The notes beneath the pieces were generated by a model that saw only the letters and a list, made by a program, of their open reading frames with translations, made no database searches and was not told the origin of the DNA. The position numbers and the translations under genes were made by a program. Shown here piece by piece: positions 27,631 through 36,397 of a stretch of DNA of 64,000 bases (positions are counted from its first letter, which is position 1; the number at the start of each line of letters is the position of its first letter). Source of the DNA: Stutzerimonas stutzeri. GTDB taxonomy: Bacteria > Pseudomonadota > Gammaproteobacteria > Pseudomonadales > Pseudomonadaceae. Where the stretch lies: contig NZ_CP007441.1 of assembly GCF_000590475.1 (NCBI RefSeq), forward strand, positions 2,300,660 to 2,364,659, in the 5' to 3' direction.

Positions 27631-27665
27631 GGGGTGATCCTTTCTCGATGAGATGATGACCCGCG

Positions 27666-28673
27666 TCAGCCGGCCAGCCCGACTTTTCGCGCCAGATCCA
27701 CGGTGCGATTGGCGTAACCCCACTCGTTGTCGTACCAGGCGTAAAGTTTTACCTGCGTCCCATCGACGACCATGGTCGACAGCGCGTCGATGATCGAGGA
27801 GCGCGGATCGGTGCGGTAGTCGATCGAAACCAGCGGGCGTTCTTCGTAGCCGAGAATGCCCTTGAGCGGGCCCTCGCTCGCGGCGGCTTTCAGCAGTTGG
27901 TTGACCTCATCGACGCTGGTTGCGCGCTCGACCTCGAAAACGCAGTCGGTCAGCGAGGCGTTGGCCAGTGGCACGCGCACGGCGTGGCCGTTGAGCTTGC
28001 CGCGCAGCTCGGGAAATATCTCCGCGATGGCAGTCGCTGAACCGGTGGTGGTCGGAATCAGACTCATGCCCGAGGCGCGAGCACGTCGCAGGTCTTTGTG
28101 TGGCTGATCGAGGATGCTCTGGGTGTTGGTCAGGTCATGGATAGTGGTAATCGAGCCATGGCGAATGCCCAGCTGCTCATGGATCACCTTGACCACTGGC
28201 GCCAAGCAGTTGGTGGTGCAGGACGCCGCCGTGACGATGCGGTGTTGTGCCGGATCGAACCGCTGGTCGTTGACGCCCATGACGATGTTGAGCGCGCCGG
28301 CTTCTTTGACTGGCGCGCTGACGACGACACGTTTGATGCCTTGATCCAGATAATCTTGCAGCGCCGCAACCGTCTTCATCTTGCCGCTGGCTTCGATCAC
28401 CAGATCGCAGTCGGACCAGTCGGTTTCAGCGATCACCTTGTTTGCCGTGACTTGGATTCGTTTACCCTCGATCACCACCTGATCACCCTCGCTGCCGGCT
28501 TCGTGCTGCCAGCGACCATGGACCGAATCGAAGTTCAGCAGGTGAGCATGGGTAGCCGCGTCGCCGGCCGGATCGTTGATGTGGACGAATTCCAGCTCCG
28601 GCCAGTTCCATGCGGCACGAAGCGCCAGGCGTCCGATGCGGCCAAAGCCATTGATGCCCACCTTCACGGTCAT
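27666..28673 (-). CDS. gap: Glyceraldehyde-3-phosphate dehydrogenase, arsenic-operon type
   Basis: A phosphorylating GAPDH of 335 residues: NAD-binding GINGFGRIGR at 7-16 and catalytic Cys152 in SCTTNCLAP. In ars operons with arsJ this enzyme uses arsenate instead of phosphate, forming 1-arseno-3-phosphoglycerate, which ArsJ then expels; the assignment rests on the gene pair. It lies 25 bases after ynfA and 35 bases before arsJ. The chromosomal glycolytic copy would be elsewhere. Confidence 0.94.
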   Translation of the reverse strand: MTVKVGINGFGRIGRLALRAAWNWPELEFVHINDPAGDAATHAHLLNFDSVHGRWQHEAGSEGDQVVIEGKRIQVTANKVIAETDWSDCDLVIEASGKMKTVAALQDYLDQGIKRVVVSAPVKEAGALNIVMGVNDQRFDPAQHRIVTAASCTTNCLAPVVKVIHEQLGIRHGSITTIHDLTNTQSILDQPHKDLRRARASGMSLIPTTTGSATAIAEIFPELRGKLNGHAVRVPLANASLTDCVFEVERATSVDEVNQLLKAAASEGPLKGILGYEERPLVSIDYRTDPRSSIIDALSTMVVDGTQVKLYAWYDNEWGYANRTVDLARKVGLAG

Positions 28674-28698
28674 TGCAGATCACTCCGAGATGATGAAT

Positions 28699-29025
28699 TC
28701 ATGTGGTGCGCGGCGCGAACATAATGATTGCCATGCCGAGCAAGGCCACTGCGCAGCCGAGTAGGTCCCAGTGAGTCGGCCGAACGCCCTCGACCAGCCA
28801 CAACCAGAGCACCGCCACGCCCACGTAGACCCCACCGTAAGCGGCATACACGCGGCCTGCGGCGGTCGGGTGCAGCGTTAACAGCCAGGCGAACAGCGCC
28901 AGAGAAAGAGCCGCCGGCACCAGCAGCCAGATGCTTTTGCCCTGCTTGAGCCAGAGATAGGGCAGGTAGCAGCCGAGGATCTCGGCCACGGCGGTGGCGG
29001 CGAACAGGGCGAAGGTCTTAAGCAT
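28699..29025 (-). CDS. YnfA family small membrane protein
   Basis: A 108-residue inner-membrane protein with four predicted helices: LFAATAVAEILGCYLPYLWL at residues 6-25, a second at 33-50, YAAYGGVYVGVAVLWLWLVEG at 62-82 and a final helix ending IIMFAPRTT. YnfA belongs to UPF0060, related to small multidrug resistance transporters; its substrate is not established. Here it sits inside the ars operon between arsH and gap, close to both (25-26 bases), which suggests a role in arsenic or antimony handling; that is inference. Confidence 0.9.
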   Translation of the reverse strand: MLKTFALFAATAVAEILGCYLPYLWLKQGKSIWLLVPAALSLALFAWLLTLHPTAAGRVYAAYGGVYVGVAVLWLWLVEGVRPTHWDLLGCAVALLGMAIIMFAPRTT

Positions 29026-29051
29026 TCGAATCTCGCTGAGTCTGCATGCGA

Positions 29052-29783
29052 CTAGATTGAGCGCTGGTTGACGCGTCGGGACAGCGCCTCAGCCGTTTCC
29101 TTGCGTTCCGAGTAGCGATCGACCAGATAATCCTGCCGGCCACGCAACAACAGGGTGAATTTCATCAGCTCTTCCATGACGTCGACCAGTCGGTCGTAAA
29201 AAGCAGAAGGCTTCATGCGACCTGCCTCGTCGAATTCGAGAAACGCCTTAGGCACCGAAGACTGGTTGGGGATGGTGAACATGCGCATCCAACGTCCCAG
29301 AACGCGAAGCTGATTGACCACGTTGAATGACTGCGAGCCGCCACAGACCTGCATTACAGCCAGCGTCTTGCCTTGCGTCGGCCGAACGGCGCCGAGCGCC
29401 AGAGGTACCCAGTCAATCTGCGCCTTGAATACCGCGCTAATCGAACCGTGCCGCTCAGGCGAGCACCAGACTTGCCCTTCGGACCAGGTCATCAGCTCGC
29501 GCAGCTCCTTCACCTTAGGGTGCGTGTCGGGCGCATCATCCGGCAGCGGCAAGCCGGACGGATCGAAAGTGCGCGTTTCGGCGCCAAGTAGCTGCAGCAG
29601 CCGCGAGGCTTCCTCCACCATCAGGCGACTGAATGAACGCTCGCGGTTAGAACCGTAGAGCAGCAATATTCGCGGGGGATGAGACATATCATGTAGGCTG
29701 CCGAGCCGCTCCAGATCGGGCAGGGCGAACAGCTCGCGCTCGATGTTGGGCAGCTCGGTCTGAAATGAATCGCGATCGCTCAT
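29052..29783 (-). CDS. arsH: Arsenical resistance flavoprotein ArsH
   Basis: An NADPH-dependent FMN reductase that oxidises trivalent organoarsenicals. The FMN phosphate-binding loop GSNRERSFSR lies at about residues 43-52, and the ArsH-specific PERHGSISAVFKAQIDW follows. The 243-residue length is normal. The start at ATG 29783 is supported by AAGGAG five bases upstream, and lies 17 bases after the arsR stop; a longer frame to 29810 would overlap arsR. Confidence 0.95.
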   Translation of the reverse strand: MSDRDSFQTELPNIERELFALPDLERLGSLHDMSHPPRILLLYGSNRERSFSRLMVEEASRLLQLLGAETRTFDPSGLPLPDDAPDTHPKVKELRELMTWSEGQVWCSPERHGSISAVFKAQIDWVPLALGAVRPTQGKTLAVMQVCGGSQSFNVVNQLRVLGRWMRMFTIPNQSSVPKAFLEFDEAGRMKPSAFYDRLVDVMEELMKFTLLLRGRQDYLVDRYSERKETAEALSRRVNQRSI

Positions 29784-29800
29784 GGAGACTCCTTGGTCGT

Positions 29801-30157
29801 TCAGCCACACACGGCGGTTCGGTCGGGCCGGTTACGCATGGCCTCGAGTCGCTGGCTATCGGGGGCGAGCCAGTTCTTGTTGGCGCCCAGGACCGTTTGT
29901 AAAACCTGGTGGACCCAGTCGGGTAGATGCGGGTGGAGACGGTAGTACACCCATTGGCCCTGACGCCGGTCCGCCAGCAGCCCGCAGCTCCGAAGCTGCG
30001 CCAGGTGCCGCGACACTTTTGGCTGGATTTCGTCCAAGGCGCAAGTCAGCTCGCAGACGCATAGCTCACCTTCGCGGGCGACGAGTAGGGTTATGCGAGC
30101 ACGGGTCTCGTCTGCCAAGCATTTGAAGACAACAGTCGGTGTCAAGTGCTCGATCAT
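29801..30157 (-). CDS. arsR: Arsenite-responsive repressor ArsR
   Basis: A 118-residue winged-helix repressor of the SmtB/ArsR family. ELCVCEL at about residues 31-37 holds the vicinal cysteines that bind As(III), placed before the recognition helix (QPKVSRHLAQLRSCGLL). It heads the minus-strand ars operon and is divergent from acr3, so it should repress both promoters in the shared region 30158-30351. Confidence 0.96.
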   Translation of the reverse strand: MIEHLTPTVVFKCLADETRARITLLVAREGELCVCELTCALDEIQPKVSRHLAQLRSCGLLADRRQGQWVYYRLHPHLPDWVHQVLQTVLGANKNWLAPDSQRLEAMRNRPDRTAVCG

Positions 30158-30192
30158 CGAGAGGTCCGTCGGGAAAATACGATTTGGCGAAT

Positions 30193-30204
30193 ATATCGAG
30201 ATAT
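30193..30204. promoter_or_regulatory. AT-rich palindrome, candidate ArsR operator (arsR side)
   Basis: ATATC-GA-GATAT is a 5-base inverted repeat within the AT-rich tract 36-47 bases upstream of arsR. ArsR-family operators are AT-rich imperfect palindromes, so this is a reasonable candidate. Confidence 0.4.
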
Positions 30205-30318
30205 GTATATGAGGTAAAGAATCGGTTCGGATTGATCATCTTTGAGGTGGTCAACAAGCTGTCATAAGCATGTGAAGCATCGCAACGGTTTACGGTCATA
30301 AACATATGAATTAGCGTA

Positions 30319-30330
30319 TATCAATTGATA
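30319..30330. promoter_or_regulatory. AT-rich palindrome TATCAATTGATA, candidate operator (acr3 side)
   Basis: A perfect 12-base palindrome 21 bases before the acr3 ATG, in the position expected for a repressor site overlapping the promoter or leader. Confidence 0.35.
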
Positions 30331-30351
30331 GCTGCGAAGGAATTGATCCAG

Positions 30352-31431
30352 ATGTCCTGCCAAAGAGAAGTCATCAGCAAGCCCGCTACGGGAGCACCGC
30401 TCGGCTTCTTCGAGCGTTACCTGACGCTCTGGGTATTTTCCTGCATCATCGCCGGAACGCTGCTGGGACTGTACGCGCCAACCGCCGCCCAGGCGGTGGG
30501 TGCGCTCGAGCTGGCGCACGTGAACATCCCGGTTGGTTTGCTGATCTGGGTGATGATCATTCCGATGCTGATGAAGATTGATTTTTCATCGTTGCGTGAG
30601 GTGTATGCCGAGAGAGCAAGCATGGGTATCACCTTGTTCGTCAACTGGGCCGTGAAGCCTTTCACCATGGCGTTCCTCGGCTGGGTGTTCATCAAACACA
30701 TATTCTCCGCCTGGCTGCCTGCCGCCGAGCTGGATAGCTATATGGCCGGGTTGATCCTGTTGGGTGCAGCACCCTGCACCGCAATGGTGTTTGTCTGGAG
30801 CAACCTGTGTAACGGCAACGCAAACTTCACCCTGGCCCAGGTCGCGCTGAATGATGTGGTAATGGTGTTCGCGTTCGCGCCAATCGTTGCATTGCTGCTG
30901 GGCGTCTCGTCGATACCCGTGCCCTGGAATACGCTGCTGCTCTCGGTGCTGATGTATATCGTGATTCCGCTGGCCATCGCTCAGTTCATCCGCACCCGAC
31001 TGATTCGACGAGGTGAGGCGGCATTCCAGGTGGCATTGGCCAGAAGCGCACCATTTTCCATCGTGGCACTGCTCGCCACGCTGTTTCTGCTGTTCTCGTT
31101 CCAGGGCGAGGCGATCGTCGAGCAGCCGATGATCATCGCCATGCTTGCAGTGCCCATCTTCCTGCAAACGCTGCTTATCGCCGGCCTCGGGTACTGGCTG
31201 AACCGTAAATGGCGAGTTCGCCATGAAGTGGCCGGCCCTTCGGCGATGATCGGTGCATCTAACTTCTTCGAGCTGGCGGTGGCGGTCGCGATCGTGCTGT
31301 ACGGATTCAATTCGGGGGCGGCGCTCGCCACGGTCGTGGGCGTGCTGATCGAAGTACCGGTCATGCTCTGGCTGGTTCGCATAGTCAACTGCAGTCGCGT
31401 TTGGTACAGCCGGGCTCTGAGCCAGCCATGA
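30352..31431 (+). CDS. acr3: Arsenite efflux permease Acr3
   Basis: A 359-residue, about ten-helix transporter of the ACR3 (bile/arsenite/riboflavin) family, which expels As(III). The conserved membrane cysteine is in LGAAPCTAMVF and the conserved glutamate in IEVPVMLWL near the C-terminus. The start at ATG 30352 is chosen because AAGGA is 10 bases upstream and because an in-frame TTG at 30325 falls in the operator-like palindrome. It is divergent from arsR; no arsC arsenate reductase is seen beside it. Confidence 0.94.
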   Translation: MSCQREVISKPATGAPLGFFERYLTLWVFSCIIAGTLLGLYAPTAAQAVGALELAHVNIPVGLLIWVMIIPMLMKIDFSSLREVYAERASMGITLFVNWAVKPFTMAFLGWVFIKHIFSAWLPAAELDSYMAGLILLGAAPCTAMVFVWSNLCNGNANFTLAQVALNDVVMVFAFAPIVALLLGVSSIPVPWNTLLLSVLMYIVIPLAIAQFIRTRLIRRGEAAFQVALARSAPFSIVALLATLFLLFSFQGEAIVEQPMIIAMLAVPIFLQTLLIAGLGYWLNRKWRVRHEVAGPSAMIGASNFFELAVAVAIVLYGFNSGAALATVVGVLIEVPVMLWLVRIVNCSRVWYSRALSQP

Positions 31432-31748
31432 CGAGTTCGGGGCACCACAAAGTCAGCATCCCGCGTGCTGCCCGAGGTAACAAAGTAATCGGACATCAAA
31501 CGCAAGGCTGCGATGAGGCTGGCAAACTAAAAAGCGGGACCACCGGTTAGAGGCTATGTTGATCAATGAGTCAGGCTAGTGTCTGGCTCTCATCCCGCCG
31601 TACAGGTCAGACTGTAGGGCGAGCAGGTGATGCCATATGGCCATTCGCGATGTATGGTCTGGGTAAGCAGATGAGTTTTTGTTAAAGTCCGTCGCTTGTG
31701 AAGCGAGCAGTCAGCCAGCTTTGAATTTGCACAGAAAGAGGTGTCTGC
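31432..31748. other. Intergenic region between acr3 and gacA
   Basis: No gene is supported in these 317 bases. The right end contains the gacA leader, with AAAGAGG as ribosome site 8 bases before its TTG. An inverted repeat GGCCATATGGC-like core lies near 31633. The boundary between the arsenic island and the conserved gacA block falls here. Confidence 0.4.
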
Positions 31749-32393
31749 TTGATTAGGGTGCTTGTGGTCGATGACCACGATCTAGTGCGCACAGGCATTT
31801 CCCGAATGCTTGCCGATATCGATGGCCTGCAGGTAATCGGGCAGGCAGAATCCGGCGAAATCGCTCTGAAGAAGTCTCGTGAGCTCAAGCCGGACGTAGT
31901 GCTGATGGATGTCAAGATGCCAGGCATCGGCGGTCTCGAGGCTACTCGCAAGCTCCTGCGCAGCCACCCGGATATCAAGGTCATCGCGGTCACCATTTGT
32001 GAGGAAGATCCCTTCCCAACGCGACTGCTACAAGCCGGTGCCGCCGGCTACCTGACCAAGGGCGCGGCGCTTGACGAAATGATCCAGGCGATTCGTATGG
32101 TGTTTGCCGGGCAGCGTTACATCAGCCCGCAAATCGCCCAGCAATTAGCGCTGAAATCCTTCCAGCCGAAGGTCAACGGCTCACCTTTCGATCTGCTCTC
32201 CGAACGGGAAATCCAGATCGCCCTGATGATTGCCAACTGCCAGAAGGTCCAGACCATTTCCGACAAGCTTTGCCTGTCACCGAAGACGGTCAATACCTAC
32301 CGTTACCGCATCTACGAAAAGCTTTCGGTCACCAGCGACGTCGAGCTGGCGTTGCTCGCTGTCCGTCACGGCATGGTCGACACCATCAATTGA
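31749..32393 (+). CDS. gacA: Response regulator GacA
   Basis: A 214-residue NarL/FixJ-type regulator: receiver domain with phosphoacceptor Asp54 (VVLMDVKMPG) and a C-terminal LuxR helix-turn-helix at about 149-195 (LSEREIQIALMIANC; LSPKTVNTYRYR). GacA is the partner of GacS and activates small RNAs of the Rsm system, controlling secondary metabolism and biofilm. The start is TTG at 31749 with AGAGG upstream, as in other Pseudomonas gacA genes. Its TGA overlaps the ATG of uvrC by one base, the classic gacA-uvrC arrangement. Confidence 0.97.
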   Translation: MIRVLVVDDHDLVRTGISRMLADIDGLQVIGQAESGEIALKKSRELKPDVVLMDVKMPGIGGLEATRKLLRSHPDIKVIAVTICEEDPFPTRLLQAGAAGYLTKGAALDEMIQAIRMVFAGQRYISPQIAQQLALKSFQPKVNGSPFDLLSEREIQIALMIANCQKVQTISDKLCLSPKTVNTYRYRIYEKLSVTSDVELALLAVRHGMVDTIN

Positions 32394-34213
32394 TGAGCGG
32401 CTTCGATTCTTCCGCATTCCTGGCTTCCTGCAGCGGACGTCCTGGTGTCTACCGGATGTTCGATGCCGACGCCAAGCTGCTCTACGTGGGCAAGGCGAAG
32501 AATCTCAAGAAACGTCTGGCGAGTTATTTCCGCAAGACCGGGCAGGCGCCGAAAACCGCCGCGCTGGTCGCCAGGATCGCTCAAGTCGAAACCACAATCA
32601 CGGCGAACGAAACTGAAGCCCTGCTGCTTGAGCAGACGCTGATCAAGCAGTGGCGCCCGCCTTACAATATCCTGCTGCGCGACGATAAATCGTATCCCTA
32701 CGTGTTTCTTTCGAGCGGAGAATTTCCCCGGCTCAGCATTCACCGAGGCGCAAAAAAGGAGCCGGGGCGCTACTTCGGCCCGTACCCCAGCGCGGGCGCC
32801 ATTCGCGAGAGCCTGGGCCTGCTACAGAAGGCGTTCTTCGTCCGCCAATGCGAAGACAGCTATTACCGCAATCGCACCCGGCCTTGCTTGCAATATCAGA
32901 TCAAACGCTGCAAGGCGCCATGTGTGAATCTCGTCGACCCCAACGAATACGCTGAAGATGTCCGGCATTCGGTGATGTTCCTGGAAGGACGCAGCAATGC
33001 ACTGGCCGAAGAACTGTCGAAAAACATGGAAAAGGCTGCGATGGCGCTCGATTTCGAGCGCGCCGCGCAGATTCGCGATCAGATCGGTATCCTGCGGCGT
33101 GTGCAGGATCAACAGAGCATGGAAGGCGGCAGCGGCAACGTCGATATCGTCGCCGCCGTGGTGAGCCCGGGTGGTGCCTGTGTGCATCTGATCAGCGTGC
33201 GCGGCGGGCGGGTGCTCGGCAGCAAGAATTTCTTCCCACAGGTCGCCATCGAAGAGAGCGTGAGTGACGTTCTGCAGGCGTTCCTGGAACAGTATTACCT
33301 CAGCTCCATGGAGCGCGACCTGCCGTCCGAACTGATCGTCAATACAGTTCACGAAGACTTCGATACCTTGATCAGCGCGGTTGTCGAACTGCGTGACGTC
33401 GAGCTGACGATCACTCACCGCGTCCGTGGCACCCGGGCACGCTGGCAGCAATTGGCGCTGACCAATGCCGAACAGGCATTGGGTGCGCGTCTGGCGAGTC
33501 GTCAGCACCTGGCCGCACGCTTCCATGCACTGGCCGAGGCGCTGAACCTGGACGAGCTACCGACACGCCTGGAATGTTTTGATATCAGCCATTCCAGCGG
33601 CGAGGCAACGGTCGCGTCCTGCGTAGTATTCGGCCCGGAAGGGCCGTTAAAGTCCGATTACCGGCGCTACAACATCGAAGGTGTCACCGCGGGTGATGAC
33701 TATGCAGCGATGCACCAGGCACTCTCGCGCCGTTTCAAGAAAGCCGCCGAGGGGGAGGGCAAGCTTCCCGATATATTGCTGGTGGATGGCGGCAAGGGGC
33801 AGCTGAACATGGCCCGCGAGGTATTACAGGAACTTGCCGTGCCGGAGTTGATCCTGCTGGGCGTGGCCAAAGGCGTGACGCGCAAACCTGGTTTGGAGAC
33901 GCTCTATCTCAACGACGCAGCGCATGAATTCACGCTGCCGGGCGACTCCCCAGCCTTGCATCTGATCCAGCAAGTGCGCGACGAGGCTCACCGTTTCGCC
34001 ATCACCGGGCACCGTGCGCGCCGCGGAAAAGCGCGGACGACCTCGACATTGGAGGGCGTGCCGGGTATCGGACCGAAACGTCGCCGCGAACTGCTCATGC
34101 ATTTTGGCGGTCTTCAGGAACTCTGCCGCGCCAGCCTCGATGAAATCGCCAAGGCGCCAGGAATCAGTAAAAAGCTCGCCGAATCGATTTATGCCGCTCT
34201 GCACAGTGAGTAG
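32393..34213 (+). CDS. uvrC: UvrABC system protein C
   Basis: The excinuclease subunit that cuts DNA on both sides of a lesion. The 606-residue protein has a GIY-YIG nuclease domain at about 10-95 (RPGVYRMFDADAKLLYVGKAKNL), a central Cys-rich piece, a UVR domain near 200-235, an RNase H-like domain (ECFDISHSSGEATVASCV) and C-terminal helix-hairpin-helix motifs (VPGIGPKRRRELL). The ATG at 32393 overlaps the gacA stop, so translation is coupled. Confidence 0.97.
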   Translation: MSGFDSSAFLASCSGRPGVYRMFDADAKLLYVGKAKNLKKRLASYFRKTGQAPKTAALVARIAQVETTITANETEALLLEQTLIKQWRPPYNILLRDDKSYPYVFLSSGEFPRLSIHRGAKKEPGRYFGPYPSAGAIRESLGLLQKAFFVRQCEDSYYRNRTRPCLQYQIKRCKAPCVNLVDPNEYAEDVRHSVMFLEGRSNALAEELSKNMEKAAMALDFERAAQIRDQIGILRRVQDQQSMEGGSGNVDIVAAVVSPGGACVHLISVRGGRVLGSKNFFPQVAIEESVSDVLQAFLEQYYLSSMERDLPSELIVNTVHEDFDTLISAVVELRDVELTITHRVRGTRARWQQLALTNAEQALGARLASRQHLAARFHALAEALNLDELPTRLECFDISHSSGEATVASCVVFGPEGPLKSDYRRYNIEGVTAGDDYAAMHQALSRRFKKAAEGEGKLPDILLVDGGKGQLNMAREVLQELAVPELILLGVAKGVTRKPGLETLYLNDAAHEFTLPGDSPALHLIQQVRDEAHRFAITGHRARRGKARTTSTLEGVPGIGPKRRRELLMHFGGLQELCRASLDEIAKAPGISKKLAESIYAALHSE

Positions 34214-34247
34214 AATCGCCTCCTAAATCTGCGGATCAGTGGTATCG

Positions 34248-34805
34248 ATGAACATTCCAAACATTCTCACCGTGCTACGTGTACTGCTGATACCGATCAT
34301 CGTCCTGTTGTTTTATCTTCCCTTTCATTGGAGCTATCTGGCTTCGAGTGCGGTATTCACCGTAGCTGCGCTTACCGATTGGCTGGATGGCTACCTCGCC
34401 CGCAAGCTCCAGCAGAGTACGCCATTCGGTGCCTTCCTCGATCCTGTCGCGGACAAACTGATGGTCGCGGTGGCACTGGTATTGCTGGTCGAAGAACATT
34501 CGAACCTTTGGCTGACCTTGCCGGCGGCCATCATCATCGGGCGGGAGATCGTGGTATCGGCCCTGCGCGAATGGATGGCGGAACTGGGCGCGCGGGCTCA
34601 CGTGGCGGTCTCCAGCCTGGGTAAGTGGAAAACCGCGGCGCAGATGGTGGCGCTCGTGATTCTGTTAGCCAACCCACCGCTGGCGACCGTGTGGGTAGGG
34701 CTCGGCTACGCGTTGCTGATCATCGCGGCCGCGTTGACGTTGTGGTCGATGATCAATTACCTGATGGCTGCCTGGCCCCACCTCAGCCCTACAGAAAAGA
34801 AATAA
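34248..34805 (+). CDS. pgsA: CDP-diacylglycerol-glycerol-3-phosphate 3-phosphatidyltransferase
   Basis: An inner-membrane enzyme of 185 residues making phosphatidylglycerophosphate, the first committed step to phosphatidylglycerol and cardiolipin. The CDP-alcohol phosphotransferase motif is seen as D-W-L-D-G-Y-L-A-R, then GAFLDPVADK. Several membrane helices fill the rest. I start at ATG 34248 (MNIPNILT); the in-frame GTG at 34239 adds only three residues. It is the third gene of the gacA-uvrC-pgsA block. Confidence 0.96.
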   Translation: MNIPNILTVLRVLLIPIIVLLFYLPFHWSYLASSAVFTVAALTDWLDGYLARKLQQSTPFGAFLDPVADKLMVAVALVLLVEEHSNLWLTLPAAIIIGREIVVSALREWMAELGARAHVAVSSLGKWKTAAQMVALVILLANPPLATVWVGLGYALLIIAAALTLWSMINYLMAAWPHLSPTEKK

Positions 34806-34826
34806 AAAACTTTTTTAATCAAAGGC

Positions 34827-34854
34827 TTGACGGGTGACGCTGAAACTATAAAAT
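34827..34854 (+). promoter_or_regulatory. Promoter of the tRNA-Gly/tRNA-Cys unit
   Basis: TTGACG (34827-34832) and TAAAAT (34849-34854) are spaced by 16 bases. An A/T-rich UP-like stretch lies upstream (34801-34824) and a GC-rich discriminator GGCGCCC follows, both typical of stable-RNA promoters. Confidence 0.65.
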
Positions 34855-34875
34855 GGCGCCCGTCACCAAGACTAT

Positions 34876-34951
<76 letters not shown>

Positions 34952-34995
34952 GTTTGTTGACGATGACGCCGCAGTTCGCGGCGTTATCGTTCTGA

Positions 34996-35069
34996 GGCCG
35001 GTTGGCAGAGTGGTTATGCAGCGGATTGCAAATCCGTGTACGCCGGTTCGATTCCGACATCGGCCTCCA
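34996..35069 (+). tRNA. tRNA-Cys (anticodon GCA)
   Basis: A 74-base cloverleaf with acceptor GGCCGGT/ATCGGCC (one G-U pair), anticodon GCA in GGATTGCAAATCC, T-loop GTTCGATTC and encoded CCA. It is 44 bases after tRNA-Gly and probably on the same transcript. Confidence 0.98.
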
Positions 35070-35079
35070 TCAGTGAAGA

Positions 35080-35108
35080 AACCGCAAGCGCAAGCTTGCG
35101 GTTTTTTT
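35080..35108 (+). terminator. Rho-independent terminator after tRNA-Cys
   Basis: A perfect 10-base-pair stem, AACCGCAAGC-GCAA-GCTTGCGGTT, followed by a run of T. Confidence 0.9.
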
Positions 35109-35260
35109 ATGCATTCGATTCAGTGGCTGTGTGTTCTGCCGGCGTTCCGATACAGCCGTAGCCGGCCAATCGACTACAGCCTGCTTGGGGCGCCCGCGCC
35201 AACGGAACTGCAGCTAGGCGCTCAGGACTCATATCTTATGAACCCTGCGAGGAGAGCTGC

Positions 35261-35455
35261 ATGTCTGACGCGATGAGTTACTTCGCAATTGCCATAGCGG
35301 TGATTGTGATTGCCCTGGATTTACTTGCCATCGTCAGCGTATTCAAAAGCGACCGAACGGTAGGTGCCAAGGCGCTCTGGGCCATTGGCATCGCGTTATT
35401 TCCCATTCTCGGTCTGGTGTTCTGGTTGCTCGCAGGCATACGTCGACGGCATTGA
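35261..35455 (+). CDS. Small membrane protein with PLDc_N-like domain
   Basis: A 64-residue protein of two membrane helices (about 7-27 and 38-58), separated by KSDRTVGAKALW, and ending IRRRH. The pattern matches PLDc_N (phospholipase D N-terminal-like) mini-proteins, whose role is unknown. A ribosome site GAGGAGAG precedes the ATG. It stands alone between two tRNA units. Confidence 0.82.
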   Translation: MSDAMSYFAIAIAVIVIALDLLAIVSVFKSDRTVGAKALWAIGIALFPILGLVFWLLAGIRRRH

Positions 35456-35567
35456 GATTTCCGGTCTAGCCATTACGCAACCGCATCCAAGCGCTGCGCT
35501 GGAGTGATCATCGGTCGTCGTGCCTACGCGTTTAGCAAACCTCTGGCACTCTGGCGTGCCGTTCGGC

Positions 35568-35596
35568 TTGCACCTCGGCGGGTGGCTGGTTATAGT
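35568..35596 (+). promoter_or_regulatory. Promoter of tRNA-Leu
   Basis: TTGCAC (35568-35573) and TATAGT (35591-35596) have the ideal 17-base spacing, 34 bases before the tRNA. Confidence 0.65.
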
Positions 35597-35629
35597 CCTG
35601 CGCCGCGATCGAGCATCGCGCTCCGTCCT

Positions 35630-35716
35630 GCCCGGATGGCGAAACTGGTAGACGCAAGGGACTTAAAATCCCTCATCCGAAAGGGTATGCGGGTTCGATT
35701 CCCGCTCCGGGCACCA
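35630..35716 (+). tRNA. tRNA-Leu (anticodon TAA)
   Basis: An 87-base class II tRNA with acceptor GCCCGGA/TCCGGGC, anticodon TAA in GGACTTAAAATCC, a long variable arm (TCATCCGAAAGGGTATG) and encoded CCA. Confidence 0.98.
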
Positions 35717-35750
35717 AGGGCGTGGCTTATCTGACAGTTGCGACATATTG

Positions 35751-35776
35751 AAAGCCGGCCTTTGCAGCCGGTTTTT
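35751..35776 (+). terminator. Terminator after tRNA-Leu
   Basis: CCGGC-CTTTGCA-GCCGG stem with a flanking A tract on the left and TTTTTT on the right. Confidence 0.75.
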
Positions 35777-35885
35777 TCGTTTCTGCGCGGCCGGCAGGCT
35801 CGTACAGGGACCAATGGCAACCTGTCTACTTGAACGCATACGCTGGTCGAACCTCTTATCTGTACAGGGCAACGGAGAGGTAGAG

Positions 35886-36164
35886 ATGACTATCGAACGC
35901 GACGATCGGCAGCCGCAGGCTGAATCCCTTCCGGGCACTCGCGCTGAGAGCGAAGACGACGGGGTGGTTATTCCCGGCTCGGCACCGCCGTTGAGCCCAG
36001 GCCGCACCGACGTGAACCCGGATGACCAACCGGGCGTTGACGAGTTGCCGGGTAATGAGTTGGAACGCCCACGGGATGGCGCCGACGGCGTGCCCATGGA
36101 ACGCCAAACGCCCGACATTGATGTCGATAACGCCGAAATGGATGACGCACCCAACCCGCGCTAA
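35886..36164 (+). CDS. Acidic, low-complexity hypothetical protein
   Basis: A 92-residue protein rich in Asp, Glu, Pro and Gly (for example ESEDDGVVIPGSAPPLSPG, then DVNPDDQPGVDELPGNE), with no signal peptide, helix or known domain; it is probably disordered. The ATG at 35886 has GGAGAGG about 6 bases upstream, which supports translation. It follows the tRNA-Leu terminator. I do not recognise a function. Confidence 0.65.
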   Translation: MTIERDDRQPQAESLPGTRAESEDDGVVIPGSAPPLSPGRTDVNPDDQPGVDELPGNELERPRDGADGVPMERQTPDIDVDNAEMDDAPNPR

Positions 36165-36397
36165 CGCTTGTGCGCTATACGCCTGGAATAGCGCCACGGC
36201 GCTTGTCGCGGTGACTGGGTTGTCGTCGTTAGGCTGCGCCCCGGCGGGTATTCTTCGAGATCTGTCTCGTCTATTGGCTCCCACCAGGCAGTGCTGCCGC
36301 ACCTCGGCATTCAGACGTTGCGCCTCTGGCGTTCAGCCGCATCGGTGTAGTGTTTGGCCAAGGCGTCTCGTTCCATCGCATCATGTTCGGACTGACG

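Noticed and set aside
35102..35276. Coding potential between tRNA-Cys and the PLDc_N-like gene
   Set aside because: The long frame there runs through both tRNA genes and the terminator, so it is not a gene.
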